Below the pieces are notes generated by a model that was not told the DNA's origin, did not search any database, and worked only from the letters and a program-made list of their open reading frames with translations. A stretch of 33,958 bases of DNA from Azoarcus sp. (GTDB lineage: Bacteria; Pseudomonadota; Gammaproteobacteria; Burkholderiales; Rhodocyclaceae): NCBI GenBank assembly GCA_031276015.1, contig JAISNX010000083.1:1-33958 (forward strand), read 5' to 3'. Within the stretch, counting starts at the first letter, position 1, and every line of letters starts with the position of its first letter. The translations under genes were made by a program, and so were the position numbers. This document shows positions 10,866-20,784 of the stretch, piece after piece.

Positions 10866-11932
10866 AAACGGCGCTCATCATGGCGGGCGGCACCGGCGGG
10901 CACATCTTCCCCGGCATCGCCATTGCCGAATGCCTGCGCGAACGCGGCTGGGACGTGGTCTGGCTCGGCAACCCCGACGGCATGGAAGCGCGCCTGGTGC
11001 CCGCGCGCGGCTACCGCATGGAATGGCTGCGCTTCGGTGCCCTGCGCGGCAAGGGCATCGCGCGCAAGCTGATGCTGCCGTTCAACCTCGCCTCGGGATG
11101 CCGGAAGGCACTGGCCATCCTCTCCCGCGTGCGCCCGGATGTCGTCGTCGGCCTGGGCGGCTACATCACCTTTCCCGCCGGGCTGATGGCGGCGCTCTCG
11201 AAGCGTCCCCTGATCCTGCACGAACAGAACTCCATCGCCGGGCTTGCCAACAAGGTGCTGGCCCGCGTGGCCGCCCGCGTGTTCTCGGGCTTTCCCGACG
11301 TCCTGCCGCGCGCGCAATGGGTGGGCAACCCGGTGCGCGCCGGAATCGTCGCCGTGCCGCCGCCCGCCGAACGCTTCGCCGGGCGCATGGGACGCCTGAA
11401 GCTGCTGGTGGTCGGCGGCAGCCTGGGCGCGGCGGCACTCAACGAGACGCTGCCGCGCGCGCTGGCGCTGATTCCGCGCGAGCAGCGCCCCGATGTTGTC
11501 CACCAGGCTGGCGAAAAACAGATCGACGCCTTGCGGGCCGCCTATGCCGGGGCCGGTGTCGAAGGCGATCTGCGCCCCTTCATCGACGACATGGCAAGCG
11601 CCTACGGCGAAGCCGACATCGTGCTGTGCCGGGCGGGCGCGCTCACCATTGCCGAACTGACGGCGGCGGGCGTGGCGAGCGTGCTGGTGCCCTTCCCCCA
11701 CGCGGTCGACGATCACCAGAGCGCCAACGCGCGTTTCCTCTCCTCGCGCGAAGCGGCCTGGCTCGTGCCGCAGCCGGAACTGAATCCCGAAAAACTGGCG
11801 GCAATGCTGAGCGGCCTGGAGCGCGGCAAGCTCCTGCGCATGGCCGAAAATGCCCGCGCGCTGGCGCGGCCCGCCGCCGCCGACGACGTGGCGAAAGCCT
11901 GCGAAGAACTCGCGGCGGGAGGAACGCCATGA
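10862..11932 (+). CDS. murG: UDP-N-acetylglucosamine--lipid I GlcNAc transferase MurG
   Basis: [54 protein letters not shown]. Confidence 0.97.
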   Translation: MKTALIMAGGTGGHIFPGIAIAECLRERGWDVVWLGNPDGMEARLVPARGYRMEWLRFGALRGKGIARKLMLPFNLASGCRKALAILSRVRPDVVVGLGGYITFPAGLMAALSKRPLILHEQNSIAGLANKVLARVAARVFSGFPDVLPRAQWVGNPVRAGIVAVPPPAERFAGRMGRLKLLVVGGSLGAAALNETLPRALALIPREQRPDVVHQAGEKQIDALRAAYAGAGVEGDLRPFIDDMASAYGEADIVLCRAGALTIAELTAAGVASVLVPFPHAVDDHQSANARFLSSREAAWLVPQPELNPEKLAAMLSGLERGKLLRMAENARALARPAAADDVAKACEELAAGGTP

Positions 11933-13338
11933 GACACAAGGTCAGGAACATCCATTTCGTGGGCATCGGCGGCTCGGGCATGAGTGGCATCGCCGAGGTG
12001 CTCGCCAACCTGGGCTACCAGGTCTCCGGCTCCGACCTCGCCGCCTCCGCCGTCACCGAAAGACTGGCGGCGCAGGGCATCCGCGTCGTCATCGGACACG
12101 CGGCGGAAAACATCGCGGACGCGCACGCCGTGGTGGCGTCCACCGCCATCCGCTCCGGCAATCCGGAAGTGGACGCCGCCCGCGCGGCGGGCGTGCCGGT
12201 TGTGCCGCGCGCGCAGATGCTCGCCGAACTGATGCGGCTCAAACAGGGCATCGCCATTGCCGGGACGCACGGCAAGACCACGACCACGAGCCTCGTCGCC
12301 AGCATCCTGGGCGAAGCCGGACTCGACCCCACCTTCGTGATCGGCGGACGGCTCAACGCGGCGGGAGCCAATGCCCGACTGGGCAAGGGCGATTTCCTGG
12401 TCGCCGAGGCGGACGAATCGGACGCCTCCTTCCTGTACCTGAACCCTGTGATCTCGGTCGTCACCAACATCGACGCGGATCACATGGAAACCTACGGGCA
12501 CGACTTCGGGCACCTGAAACAGGCTTTTGTGGACTTCCTCAACCGTCTGCCCTTCTACGGCGTCGCGGTGCTGTGCGAGGACGACCCGAACGTGCGGGAA
12601 ATCCTGCCGCGCGTCTCCAAGCAGATCGTGCGCTACGGCCTGAACCCGAGTGCCAGCCTTCATGCCGAGAACATCCGCGCCGAAGGAGGCCGCATGCTCT
12701 TCGACGCGGTCAGGAAGCACGCCCCGGCGAACCGCCTGCCCATCGAACTCAACGTACCGGGCCTGCACAACGTCCTGAACGCCCTTGCCGCCATCGGCGT
12801 GGCCACCGAAGTGCAGGCACCGGACGAGGCCATCGTCAAAGCGCTGGCGGAATTCAAGGGTGTGGGGCGGCGTTTCCAGCGCCACGGCGACATCGCCCTG
12901 CCATCCGGCGGGCATTTCACCCTCATCGACGACTACGGCCATCACCCCGTGGAAATGGCAGCGACGCTGGCCGCCGCGCGCGGTGCCTTCCCCGGGCGGC
13001 GGCTGGTGCTCGCCTTCCAGCCGCACCGCTACACCCGCACCCGCGACTGCTTCGAGGGCTTCGTGAAAGTGCTCTCCGGCGTCGAAACGCTCCTGCTCGC
13101 CGACGTCTATGCGGCGGGAGAAGCGCCCATCGTCGCCGCCGACGGACGCACGCTGGCGCGCGCCCTGCGCGTGGCGGGCAAGGTCGAACCGATATTCGTC
13201 GAAGACATCGGCGAAATGCCGTCGCGGATACTCGAAGTCGCGCGCGACGGCGACGTGGTGCTGACGATGGGCGCAGGCTCCATCGGCGGCGTTCCCCAAA
13301 AGATCAACGAGCAACTCCGGGCGGGCGGACATGAGTGA
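11929..13338 (+). CDS. murC: UDP-N-acetylmuramate--L-alanine ligase
   Basis: [60 protein letters not shown]. Confidence 0.97.
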   Translation: MRHKVRNIHFVGIGGSGMSGIAEVLANLGYQVSGSDLAASAVTERLAAQGIRVVIGHAAENIADAHAVVASTAIRSGNPEVDAARAAGVPVVPRAQMLAELMRLKQGIAIAGTHGKTTTTSLVASILGEAGLDPTFVIGGRLNAAGANARLGKGDFLVAEADESDASFLYLNPVISVVTNIDADHMETYGHDFGHLKQAFVDFLNRLPFYGVAVLCEDDPNVREILPRVSKQIVRYGLNPSASLHAENIRAEGGRMLFDAVRKHAPANRLPIELNVPGLHNVLNALAAIGVATEVQAPDEAIVKALAEFKGVGRRFQRHGDIALPSGGHFTLIDDYGHHPVEMAATLAAARGAFPGRRLVLAFQPHRYTRTRDCFEGFVKVLSGVETLLLADVYAAGEAPIVAADGRTLARALRVAGKVEPIFVEDIGEMPSRILEVARDGDVVLTMGAGSIGGVPQKINEQLRAGGHE

Positions 13339-14248
13339 AACGAAACAGGATTTCGGCAAGGTCGCAGTGCTGATGGGCGGCATCTCCGGCGAACGCGACG
13401 TTTCCCTGAACAGCGGCAAGGGCGTGCTGGCGGCCTTGCGCGCGCGGGGGGTCGACGCGCACGCCTTCGACCCCGCCGCCGAACCGCTCGACGCGCTCAA
13501 GGCGTTCGACCGCGTATTCATCGCCCTGCACGGCGGCTACGGCGAGGACGGCGCGATCCAGGGGGCGCTGGAAATCATGGGCATCCCCTACACCGGCCCC
13601 GGCGTCATGGCTTCCGCCATCGGCATGGACAAATTCCGCACCAAACTGATCTGGCAGGCGGTGGGGCTGCCGGTACCGGCATACGAAATGCTCGACGAAA
13701 CCAGCGATTTCGCTGACGTGGAAAAACGCCTGGGCCTGCCGCTTTTCGTAAAACCGGCGCGCGAAGGCTCCTCCATCGGCGTATTCATGGTCACGGAAAC
13801 CGGAACACTGAAGAACGCCTTCCTCGCCGCCCGCGAGCACGGATCGCTCATCATGGCGGAAAAAGGCGTCATGGGCGGCGAATACACCGTGGCGGTGCTC
13901 GACGGCGAAACCCTGCCCATCGTCCGGATCGAACCGGCGACCGCCTTCTACGACTACGAAGCCAAATACCTGCGCGACGACACCCGCTACACCTGCCCGG
14001 CCGATCTGCCCGCCGCGAAAACCGCCGAAATCCAGGCCGGGGCGCTCAAGGCGTTCCAGGCGCTCGGCGGCACGGGCTGGGGCCGGGTGGACTTCCTGAT
14101 GGACGACGCCGGCAGGCATTACTTCCTGGAAGTGAACACCGCGCCGGGCATGACCACGCATTCGCTCGTGCCGATGTCGGCACGCCAGGCCGGACTCTCC
14201 TTCGAGGCGCTGTGCCTGAAGATTCTTGCCGGAGCGCGCCTTGGCTGA
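13331..14248 (+). CDS. ddlB: D-alanine--D-alanine ligase
   Basis: [59 protein letters not shown]. Confidence 0.96.
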   Translation: MSETKQDFGKVAVLMGGISGERDVSLNSGKGVLAALRARGVDAHAFDPAAEPLDALKAFDRVFIALHGGYGEDGAIQGALEIMGIPYTGPGVMASAIGMDKFRTKLIWQAVGLPVPAYEMLDETSDFADVEKRLGLPLFVKPAREGSSIGVFMVTETGTLKNAFLAAREHGSLIMAEKGVMGGEYTVAVLDGETLPIVRIEPATAFYDYEAKYLRDDTRYTCPADLPAAKTAEIQAGALKAFQALGGTGWGRVDFLMDDAGRHYFLEVNTAPGMTTHSLVPMSARQAGLSFEALCLKILAGARLG

Positions 14249-15095
14249 GCAAAACGCCTCCCCCGCCATCGTTCGTCCCCGGCGTTCGCGTCCGGCGGAG
14301 CGGCGTGCCGGACTCTGGCATCGCCCCTCGCTGCTCGATCTCGCCTCGGACGTACTGCTCCTTTTCGCCGCCATCGGCCTGGGTTGGGCGCTGATGACCT
14401 GGGCACTGTCGCGTCCGCTTTTCCCGTTGCGCGAACTGATCCTGAAAACGCCGCCCACGCAGGTCACGCAGGCTCAGATCGAATACGTCGCCCGCACCGC
14501 GATCCACGGCAACTTCTTCACGACCCGGCTCGACGACGTGCGCATCGCCTTCGAGAAACTGCCCTGGGTACGGCGTGCCGAAGTGCGCCGCCTGTGGCCG
14601 GACGCCCTGGAACTGAGCATCGAAGAACACGAAGCCGTCGCCTACTGGAAAAACGCGGGCGCGGGCGGTGGCGACGGCAATGGCGACGTGCGCCTCGTCA
14701 ATCGCCAGGGCGAAGTCTTCGGCGCGTCGAGCAACGTCGACATGCCGGAACTCTCCGGCCCGCAGGGAACGGCGGCGAGCGTGCTGGCGCGTTACAGCGC
14801 CTGCGAAAAAATGCTCGAACCCTTGCAGGCCAGACTCGTCCGGCTGGACTTGTCGGCGCGCGGAGCCTGGCAACTGTGGCTCGACAGCGGCCTGACCATC
14901 GTGCTCGGGCGCGAGCGGGAACGCACGCCACTGGACATGCGGCTGACGCGATTCGTCGCGGCCTGGCCGCGGCTGCGGGAAGAACTCGGCGCGCGGATCG
15001 TGCGCGCCGATCTGCGCTATCCCGACGGCTTTGCGCTCACGCTATCGGACAAACAGGAAAGCGCCGCGACCGGCGGCGGGATTGACAGGAAATGA
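14241..15095 (+). CDS. ftsQ: Cell division protein FtsQ (probable TTG start at 14241)
   Basis: POTRA-like region ([49 protein letters not shown]); located between ddlB and ftsA; TTG preceded by ggag. Confidence 0.9.
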   Translation: MAEQNASPAIVRPRRSRPAERRAGLWHRPSLLDLASDVLLLFAAIGLGWALMTWALSRPLFPLRELILKTPPTQVTQAQIEYVARTAIHGNFFTTRLDDVRIAFEKLPWVRRAEVRRLWPDALELSIEEHEAVAYWKNAGAGGGDGNGDVRLVNRQGEVFGASSNVDMPELSGPQGTAASVLARYSACEKMLEPLQARLVRLDLSARGAWQLWLDSGLTIVLGRERERTPLDMRLTRFVAAWPRLREELGARIVRADLRYPDGFALTLSDKQESAATGGGIDRK

Positions 15096-16321
15096 GCAAG
15101 GAATACAAGGACCTCATCGTCGGCCTGGACATCGGCACATCCAAAGTCACCTGCATGGTGGCCGAGGTACGACCGGACGGGCGCTTGTCCGTCGTCGGCA
15201 TCGGCACCCAGCCGACCAACGGCCTCAAGCGCGGCGTGGTCGTCAACATCGAGGCCACCGTCGACGCGATCTCAAGGGTGATACAGGACGTCGAACTCAT
15301 GGCCGACTGCAAGATCCACGACCTCTACACCGGCATCGCGGGCAGCCACATCAAGAGCTTCAACTCCAACGGCATGGTGGCGATCAAAAACAAGGAAGTG
15401 ACACCGCTCGATGTCGAGCGCGTCATCGAAGTCGCCCGCGCGATGCCGATCCCCGCCGAACAGCAAATCCTGCACATCCTCACCCAGGAATTCATCATCG
15501 ACGGCCAGGGCGGCGTGCGCGAACCCATCGGCATGAGCGGCGTCAAGCTCGAAGTCAAGGTGCACATCGTCACCGGCGCGGTCTCGGCGGCGCAGAACGT
15601 CATCAAATGCGTGCGCCGCTGCGGACTCGAAGTCATGGACCTCATCCTGCAACCGCTGGCGTCGAGCTACTCGGTGCTCACCGAGGACGAAAAGGAACTG
15701 GGCGTCTGCATGGTCGACATCGGTGGCGGCACCGCCGACCTGGCCGTTTTCACGCAGGGCGCGATTCGCCACACCGCTGTCATCCCCGTGGCGGGCGACC
15801 TGGTGACCAACGACATCGCCATGACCCTGCGCACCCCGACCGCCGAGGCCGAGGAACTCAAGATTCGCCATGGCGTCGCCATGCATGCGCTGGTCTCGCC
15901 CGAGGAAATGATCGAAGTGCCCGGCGTCGGCGACCGTCCGGCGCGGCTCCTGACGCGCCAGACGCTGGCCGACGTCATCGAACCGCGGGTATCGGAAATC
16001 TTCGACCTCGTCGTGGCCGAACTGCGCCGCAGCGGCTACGAGGAACTGCTTTCCTCGGGCATCGTGCTGACCGGCGGCGCATCGCTGATGCCGGGCATGG
16101 CCGAACTGGGCGAAGACATCTTCCACATGCCGGTACGGGTCGCCTCGCCGCTGTATGAAGGCGGCCTTGCCGAAGTAATTTGCCATCCGCAATACGCGGC
16201 GGCGATGGGGCTGGTGATCGAGGGCGCGGCGCAACGACGCCGGGGCATTCAGGCCCGCGACACCGGGGGGATAAAACATTTTTTCGGGCGCTTGAAAAAT
16301 TGGTTCGGGCGCAATTTCTGA
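15092..16321 (+). CDS. ftsA: Cell division protein FtsA
   Basis: KDLIVGLDIGTSKVTCMVAE, VDIGGGTADLAVF, TGGASLMPGM; C-terminal amphipathic HFFGRLKNWFGRNF. Confidence 0.97.
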   Translation: MSKEYKDLIVGLDIGTSKVTCMVAEVRPDGRLSVVGIGTQPTNGLKRGVVVNIEATVDAISRVIQDVELMADCKIHDLYTGIAGSHIKSFNSNGMVAIKNKEVTPLDVERVIEVARAMPIPAEQQILHILTQEFIIDGQGGVREPIGMSGVKLEVKVHIVTGAVSAAQNVIKCVRRCGLEVMDLILQPLASSYSVLTEDEKELGVCMVDIGGGTADLAVFTQGAIRHTAVIPVAGDLVTNDIAMTLRTPTAEAEELKIRHGVAMHALVSPEEMIEVPGVGDRPARLLTRQTLADVIEPRVSEIFDLVVAELRRSGYEELLSSGIVLTGGASLMPGMAELGEDIFHMPVRVASPLYEGGLAEVICHPQYAAAMGLVIEGAAQRRRGIQARDTGGIKHFFGRLKNWFGRNF

Positions 16322-16501
16322 GGCCGTTCCAGCGGTCTGGCATGCGACTCGCGGGTCGCAAACAGCGCAGCGAAAGGGGGATTCAAAATGCTGGAAAAAC
16401 TCTACCCGGAGTGTGATCTAATGCGCTCCATCACCCGGATTTGTGCGGTTGCAGCATGCCACCGCGGCAGACCTGAACCTTCTCTCCAGGAGTACAAGTA
16501 A

Positions 16502-17719
16502 ATGTTTGAAATCACAGAGAAAAAGGACTCGCGTCCATCCAATGGCAGAACCATCATCAAGGTGATCGGTGTTGGCGGCGCGGGTTGCAACGCAGTCGAT
16601 CACATGGTGCGGGAAAGTGTCCAGGGCGTGGAGTTCATCGCGGCCAACACCGACGCGCAAGCCCTGGCGCGCTGCCTCGCGCCGGTCAGGATTCCGCTCG
16701 GCTCCACGGGGCTGGGAGCCGGTTCCAAGCCGGAAGCGGGCCGTGCCGCCGCGCAGGAATCGCACGACGCCATCGCCACCGCGCTGGCCGACGCGCACAT
16801 GTGCTTCATCACCGGCGGCATGGGTGGCGGCACCGGCACCGGGGCCGCGCCCGTGGTGGCCGAAATCGCCAGGGAATTGGGTATCTTGTGCGTTGCGGTC
16901 GTCACCAAGCCCTTCGATTTCGAGAACCGCATGCGGGTCGCCGAAAGCGGCATCGAAGAGCTGAGCCGTTACGTCGACTCCCTCATCGTCGTTCTCAACG
17001 ACAAACTGCTCGAAGCCTACGGCGAGGACGCCATTGCCGAGGATTGTTTCCGCGCCTCGGACAGCGTGCTGTGCAAGGCGGTCGGCGGCATTTCCGAAAT
17101 CATCAACGCGCCGGGCCTGGTCAACGTCGACTTCCAGGACGTGCGCACGGCGATGGGCGAAATGGGTCGCGCCATGATGGGTTCGGCGGAAGCCGCCGGG
17201 GTCGACCGTGCCAGGATTGCTGCCGAACAGGCCGTGGGAAGTCCGCTGCTCGAAGGCACCGAGTTGTCGGGCGCGCGCTGCGTGCTCATCAACATCACCG
17301 CCGCCAAGGCATCGCTGAAACTGGCCGAAGTCAAGCAGGCCGTGAAAACCGTGCAAGCCTTTGCCGCCTCGGAAGCCTTCGTCAAATACGGCATCGTGTA
17401 CGACGACAGCATGGAGGACAGCCTGCGTGTCACCGTGGTGGCAACCGGCCTCGGTACCCCGCGCGTGGCCCCGGTCGTGGAGCGGACGCCGGACATCCGT
17501 ATCGTGGGCACGGGCACGCATGGCCTGGGGGGGGGCTATGGTAGTCCGGCCTCCATCGCGGGCGGCGGCGACATTGGCACACCGGCCATCATCCGCACCC
17601 GCCGCAATATGAGTGCCACCGGGCGTGTCGAACCCGCGACCAGGAGCGGCGGCGGCATCGGCAGCGGAGCCACCGGCACTTACGACATCCCCGCCTTCCT
17701 GCGGCGTCAGGCGGACTAA
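16502..17719 (+). CDS. ftsZ: Cell division GTPase FtsZ
   Basis: [37 protein letters not shown]-terminal conserved peptide [12 protein letters not shown]. Confidence 0.98.
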   Translation: MFEITEKKDSRPSNGRTIIKVIGVGGAGCNAVDHMVRESVQGVEFIAANTDAQALARCLAPVRIPLGSTGLGAGSKPEAGRAAAQESHDAIATALADAHMCFITGGMGGGTGTGAAPVVAEIARELGILCVAVVTKPFDFENRMRVAESGIEELSRYVDSLIVVLNDKLLEAYGEDAIAEDCFRASDSVLCKAVGGISEIINAPGLVNVDFQDVRTAMGEMGRAMMGSAEAAGVDRARIAAEQAVGSPLLEGTELSGARCVLINITAAKASLKLAEVKQAVKTVQAFAASEAFVKYGIVYDDSMEDSLRVTVVATGLGTPRVAPVVERTPDIRIVGTGTHGLGGGYGSPASIAGGGDIGTPAIIRTRRNMSATGRVEPATRSGGGIGSGATGTYDIPAFLRRQAD

Positions 17720-17758
17720 CAGCGGGCCACCAAGCCCGCGCGCGGCAATCTGGCTTGC

Positions 17759-17799
17759 CCCACGCGAACACGAAGCGATCCGCTTCGTGTTCGCGTGGG
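17759..17799. promoter_or_regulatory. Perfect 19-bp inverted repeat (3-nt loop) between ftsZ and lpxC; terminator-like or attenuator-like hairpin without a U-tract
   Basis: CCCACGCGAACACGAAGCG-ATC-CGCTTCGTGTTCGCGTGGG read directly. Confidence 0.85.
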
Positions 17800-17870
17800 C
17801 ATTCGTGTGCTATATCGATTCATATAACGTGCCCGCCGTGGTAAGCTTCCGGCACAAAGCGAATGAAACC

Positions 17871-18794
17871 GTGATAAAACAACGCACCCTCAAATCCATC
17901 GTCAGCGCAACCGGTGTGGGCCTGCACGGTGGGCGCAAGGTCAACCTCGTCCTGCGCCCGGCCAGCGTGGACACCGGCATCGTCTTCCACCGCGTCGACC
18001 TGCGTCCCCCCGTCGACCTGCCTGCCGATCCTTACGCCGTCTGCGACACCCGGATGTGCTCGGGGCTGGAAAAAGGGGGTCACAAGGTCGGCACCGTCGA
18101 GCACCTGATGTCGGCGCTGGCCGGGCTTGGCATCGACAACCTGCACATAGATGTCGACGCGCCGGAAATCCCGATCCTGGACGGCAGCGCCAGTCCCTTT
18201 GTTTTCCTGCTCCAATCGGCGGGCATTGAAGAACAGGCCGCGCCCAAGAAATTCCTGCGCGTGAAAAAAACCGTCGAATACCGCGAGGGCGACAAACTGG
18301 TGCGGCTCTCGCCCCACGACGGCTTTCGCCTGCAATTCTCCATCGTCTTCGACCACCCGGCGATCGGTGCCACCGCCAACGACGTAGTGGTCGACTTCGC
18401 CGAGCACTCCTACGTGCGCGATGTCTCCCGCGCGCGCACCTTCGGCTTCATGCAGGACGTGGAATTCATGCAGGCCAACGGACTGGCCCTGGGCGGCAGC
18501 CTAGAGAACGCCATTGTCATGGACGAATATCGTGTCCTCAACACCGAGGGCCTGCGCTATCCCGACGAATTCGTCAAACACAAGGTGCTCGACGCCATTG
18601 GCGATCTCTACCTTTGCGGCCACCCGCTGCTTGCGACCTACACCGCCTACAAGGCCGGGCACGCGCTCAACAACCAATTGCTGCGCGTATTGCTCGAAGA
18701 CGCCTCGGCATGGGAAATCGTCCGCTTCGACGGCGGCACGCCCGCGCCTGCGGCGGTCGTCCGCCAGCTTGCCGAACCGGCACCGGCGTTCTGA
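17871..18794 (+). CDS. lpxC: UDP-3-O-acyl-N-acetylglucosamine deacetylase LpxC (probable GTG start)
   Basis: [107 protein letters not shown]. Confidence 0.96.
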   Translation: MIKQRTLKSIVSATGVGLHGGRKVNLVLRPASVDTGIVFHRVDLRPPVDLPADPYAVCDTRMCSGLEKGGHKVGTVEHLMSALAGLGIDNLHIDVDAPEIPILDGSASPFVFLLQSAGIEEQAAPKKFLRVKKTVEYREGDKLVRLSPHDGFRLQFSIVFDHPAIGATANDVVVDFAEHSYVRDVSRARTFGFMQDVEFMQANGLALGGSLENAIVMDEYRVLNTEGLRYPDEFVKHKVLDAIGDLYLCGHPLLATYTAYKAGHALNNQLLRVLLEDASAWEIVRFDGGTPAPAAVVRQLAEPAPAF

Positions 18795-18877
18795 ATTCGT
18801 TCTTTCCTCGATCGGCGGTGCTCTGCGCCGGATGCAACAGCACCCTCCCCCGCCAAGCGGGAGACGAGCCGTACTGG

Positions 18878-19158
18878 ATGAAGAAAGGCGTGCTCGGTGC
18901 ACTGGAGCACGGCGTGATGCGTGTGGACTTGCTGGGCATACCGCAGGTGTGGCTGGGCGACTCGACGTTCAGTGACCCGCTACGCACGTTCTCTGGCCCG
19001 AAGGAATTTTTCCGTCAATTGCGCGACGCGACAGGGCCAGCGCCGGACAGGCTGCTTGTCTACTCTCCGCGCCGATATTCGACGACCGCGAGATGGAGAG
19101 AGAACTGGCGAGCACGTTGCCGCTGGGTGTCGTCTGGCGCAGGGTGATGAGCGAGTGA
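18878..19158 (+). pseudogene. Frameshifted remnant of an unidentified gene
   Basis: Frame 2 reads MKKGVLGALEHGVMRVDLLGIPQVWLGDSTFSDPLRTFSGPKEFFRQLRDATGPAPDRLLVYSP. The plausible continuation PIFDDREMERELASTLPLGVVWRRVMSE* is in another frame, and a 2-nt insertion or 1-nt deletion near CCGCGCCG (about 19070) would join them. Family not recognised. Confidence 0.45.
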
Positions 19159-19189
19159 GGCGCAACCTTGCAGCCTGCCGGGCAGGTGT

Positions 19190-19657
19190 CTAGCGATTCC
19201 GCTCCTCAAGCGCCCGAACCTTGTCCGGCTCGCACACATGCTTCTTGATGTGATCTTCCAATGCCTTGGAGTGATATAGCTCAATACACTTGGCAAGTTT
19301 GGGCGATGTAACCAGTTTGGTTTTAATCGTTTTGTACTTCTGGACAAGCGCCGAGGGGGGAATCTCAAGCATGAGGTATCGCTCGATAAGGTCTTGGGAT
19401 TCATTGTCCTGATCTTCCGTTAACTCGTAGCACGTCGACTCATGGAAAATAACGGATGCGCCATGTGCGTCATAAGCTGGTTCCTGTCTTTCCTCTGGAC
19501 TGTAAGCGGCGAACGCACACTTAGCAAGAATCATGTCCTTGTAGTTTTGCGCGTTGCTGCGATAACGCGGCCCCTCTCCTGGAGGGGCTTTCGCAGTAGG
19601 GAGCGCAGCGCAAGCAGACAGTGCGAGCAACACGGCAAACGCAAGCGCATGTTTCAC
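19190..19657 (-). CDS. Tai4-like T6SS amidase immunity protein, second copy (predicted lipoprotein; GTG start)
   Basis: VKHALAFAVLLALSAC lipobox, NYKDMILAKC, LAKCIELYHSKALEDHIKKHV. Tandem paralogue of 19673-20125, downstream of a Tae4-like gene. Confidence 0.8.
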   Translation of the reverse strand: MKHALAFAVLLALSACAALPTAKAPPGEGPRYRSNAQNYKDMILAKCAFAAYSPEERQEPAYDAHGASVIFHESTCYELTEDQDNESQDLIERYLMLEIPPSALVQKYKTIKTKLVTSPKLAKCIELYHSKALEDHIKKHVCEPDKVRALEERNR

Positions 19658-19672
19658 GGCAGTTCCCAAAAT

Positions 19673-20125
19673 CTAGCGATTCCGCTCCTCAAGCGCCCGA
19701 ACCTTGTCCGGCTCGCACACATGCTTCTTGATGTGATCTTCCAGTGCCTTAGAGTGATATAGCTCAATACACTTGGCAAGTTTGGGCGATGTAACCATTT
19801 TGTACTTCTGTGCAAGCGCCGGGGGGACAATTTCGCGCGTGAGGTATCGGTCGATAAGGTCTTGAGATTCATTGTCTTGATCTTCCGTTAGCTCGAAACA
19901 CGTCGACTCAAAGAAAATAACGGATGCGCCGTGTGCGTCATCAGCCGGTTCTTGTCTTTCCTCGGGGCTGTAAGCGGCTGTCACGCACTCAGCAAGAATC
20001 ATGTCCTTGTAGTTTTGCGCATTGCTGCGATAACGCGGCCCCTCTCCCGGAGGGGCTTTCGCAGTAGGGAGCGCAGCGCAAGCAGACAGTGCGAGCAACA
20101 CGGCAAACGCAAGCGCATGTTTCAC
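19673..20125 (-). CDS. Tai4-like T6SS amidase immunity protein, first copy (predicted lipoprotein; GTG start overlapping the tae4 stop as GTGA)
   Basis: VKHALAFAVLLALSAC lipobox, NYKDMILAEC, LAKCIELYHSKALEDHIKKHV; immediately downstream of and overlapping the Tae4-like CDS. Confidence 0.83.
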   Translation of the reverse strand: MKHALAFAVLLALSACAALPTAKAPPGEGPRYRSNAQNYKDMILAECVTAAYSPEERQEPADDAHGASVIFFESTCFELTEDQDNESQDLIDRYLTREIVPPALAQKYKMVTSPKLAKCIELYHSKALEDHIKKHVCEPDKVRALEERNR

Positions 20126-20769
20126 GGCAGTTCCCAAAAATTAGCGCGGGTTGTACCGGTATGCGGATGACCATGGTTATCGCCGTTGAAATAGCAGTCA
20201 TCGTAGCACTCTGCGCCATTGAACAGAGTGGCGTGCCCCTCCGCGTCACCCCAAGCTTCGGGAACCTCGAAAAGAATGACACCCTTCTTGCCTGCCAGTT
20301 TTCCGCCAAAAGCGCCCGGAGTTACCGTGCCGTCTGGATTGCGGGTTTCGATATGGGTGGGCGGGTTGTTGACAATGATGTCCGGTTCGCCCCAGCGTTC
20401 TTTAAGGAATTTGATAACGTCCCTAACCCGAAAAAAGTACTTGCGCCTGTCGCCACCTGTCACGATTTTAGTGCCCGGCATTTCGTAGACAAGCACACCA
20501 CAGTAGTTGAGGATATAGCTCATGCGCACGGCGCAGGTGTTCACCCACTTGGACTGGAATTCTTCCAACCCGCGCTCTGCGTCACTGGGCAGGGTGCAAA
20601 CTTTACTCCGACCTGGTGCGAACTCCTTGCAGATGTTTGACCACACCCTGCCGCCGATTGTCCTGGCGATGTGCTGGAGCACGTTGTGATCCACTCCGAG
20701 CTGATAAATAAGTTTGCTCAGCTTCCAGGCATCATCGAACTTCGGGCGATTGCCGATAGGTGTGGTCAT
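20122..20769 (-). CDS. tae4: Tae4-like T6SS peptidoglycan amidase effector
   Basis: NTCAVRMSYILN (candidate catalytic Cys) and GKKGVILFEVP...GHATLFNGAECYDDCYF (candidate catalytic His) match the Tae4 NlpC/P60-like amidase pattern; flanked by hcp and tai4-like genes. Confidence 0.87.
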   Translation of the reverse strand: MTTPIGNRPKFDDAWKLSKLIYQLGVDHNVLQHIARTIGGRVWSNICKEFAPGRSKVCTLPSDAERGLEEFQSKWVNTCAVRMSYILNYCGVLVYEMPGTKIVTGGDRRKYFFRVRDVIKFLKERWGEPDIIVNNPPTHIETRNPDGTVTPGAFGGKLAGKKGVILFEVPEAWGDAEGHATLFNGAECYDDCYFNGDNHGHPHTGTTRANFWELP

Positions 20770-20784
20770 GGTGATGAACTCCGC

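Noticed and set aside
1305-17719. Unusual dcw gene order or missing division genes
   Set aside because: Gene order is canonical and complete with typical ATGA overlaps; nothing novel in the coding content.
19190-20137. Assembly artefact explaining the two near-identical tai4-like genes
   Set aside because: The copies differ by about 13 residues and a 5-aa indel in the middle, so they are not a duplicated read or assembly error.
20089-20640. 183-aa + strand ORF in the T6SS region
   Set aside because: Antisense to tae4, whose minus-strand frame carries the recognisable amidase motifs.
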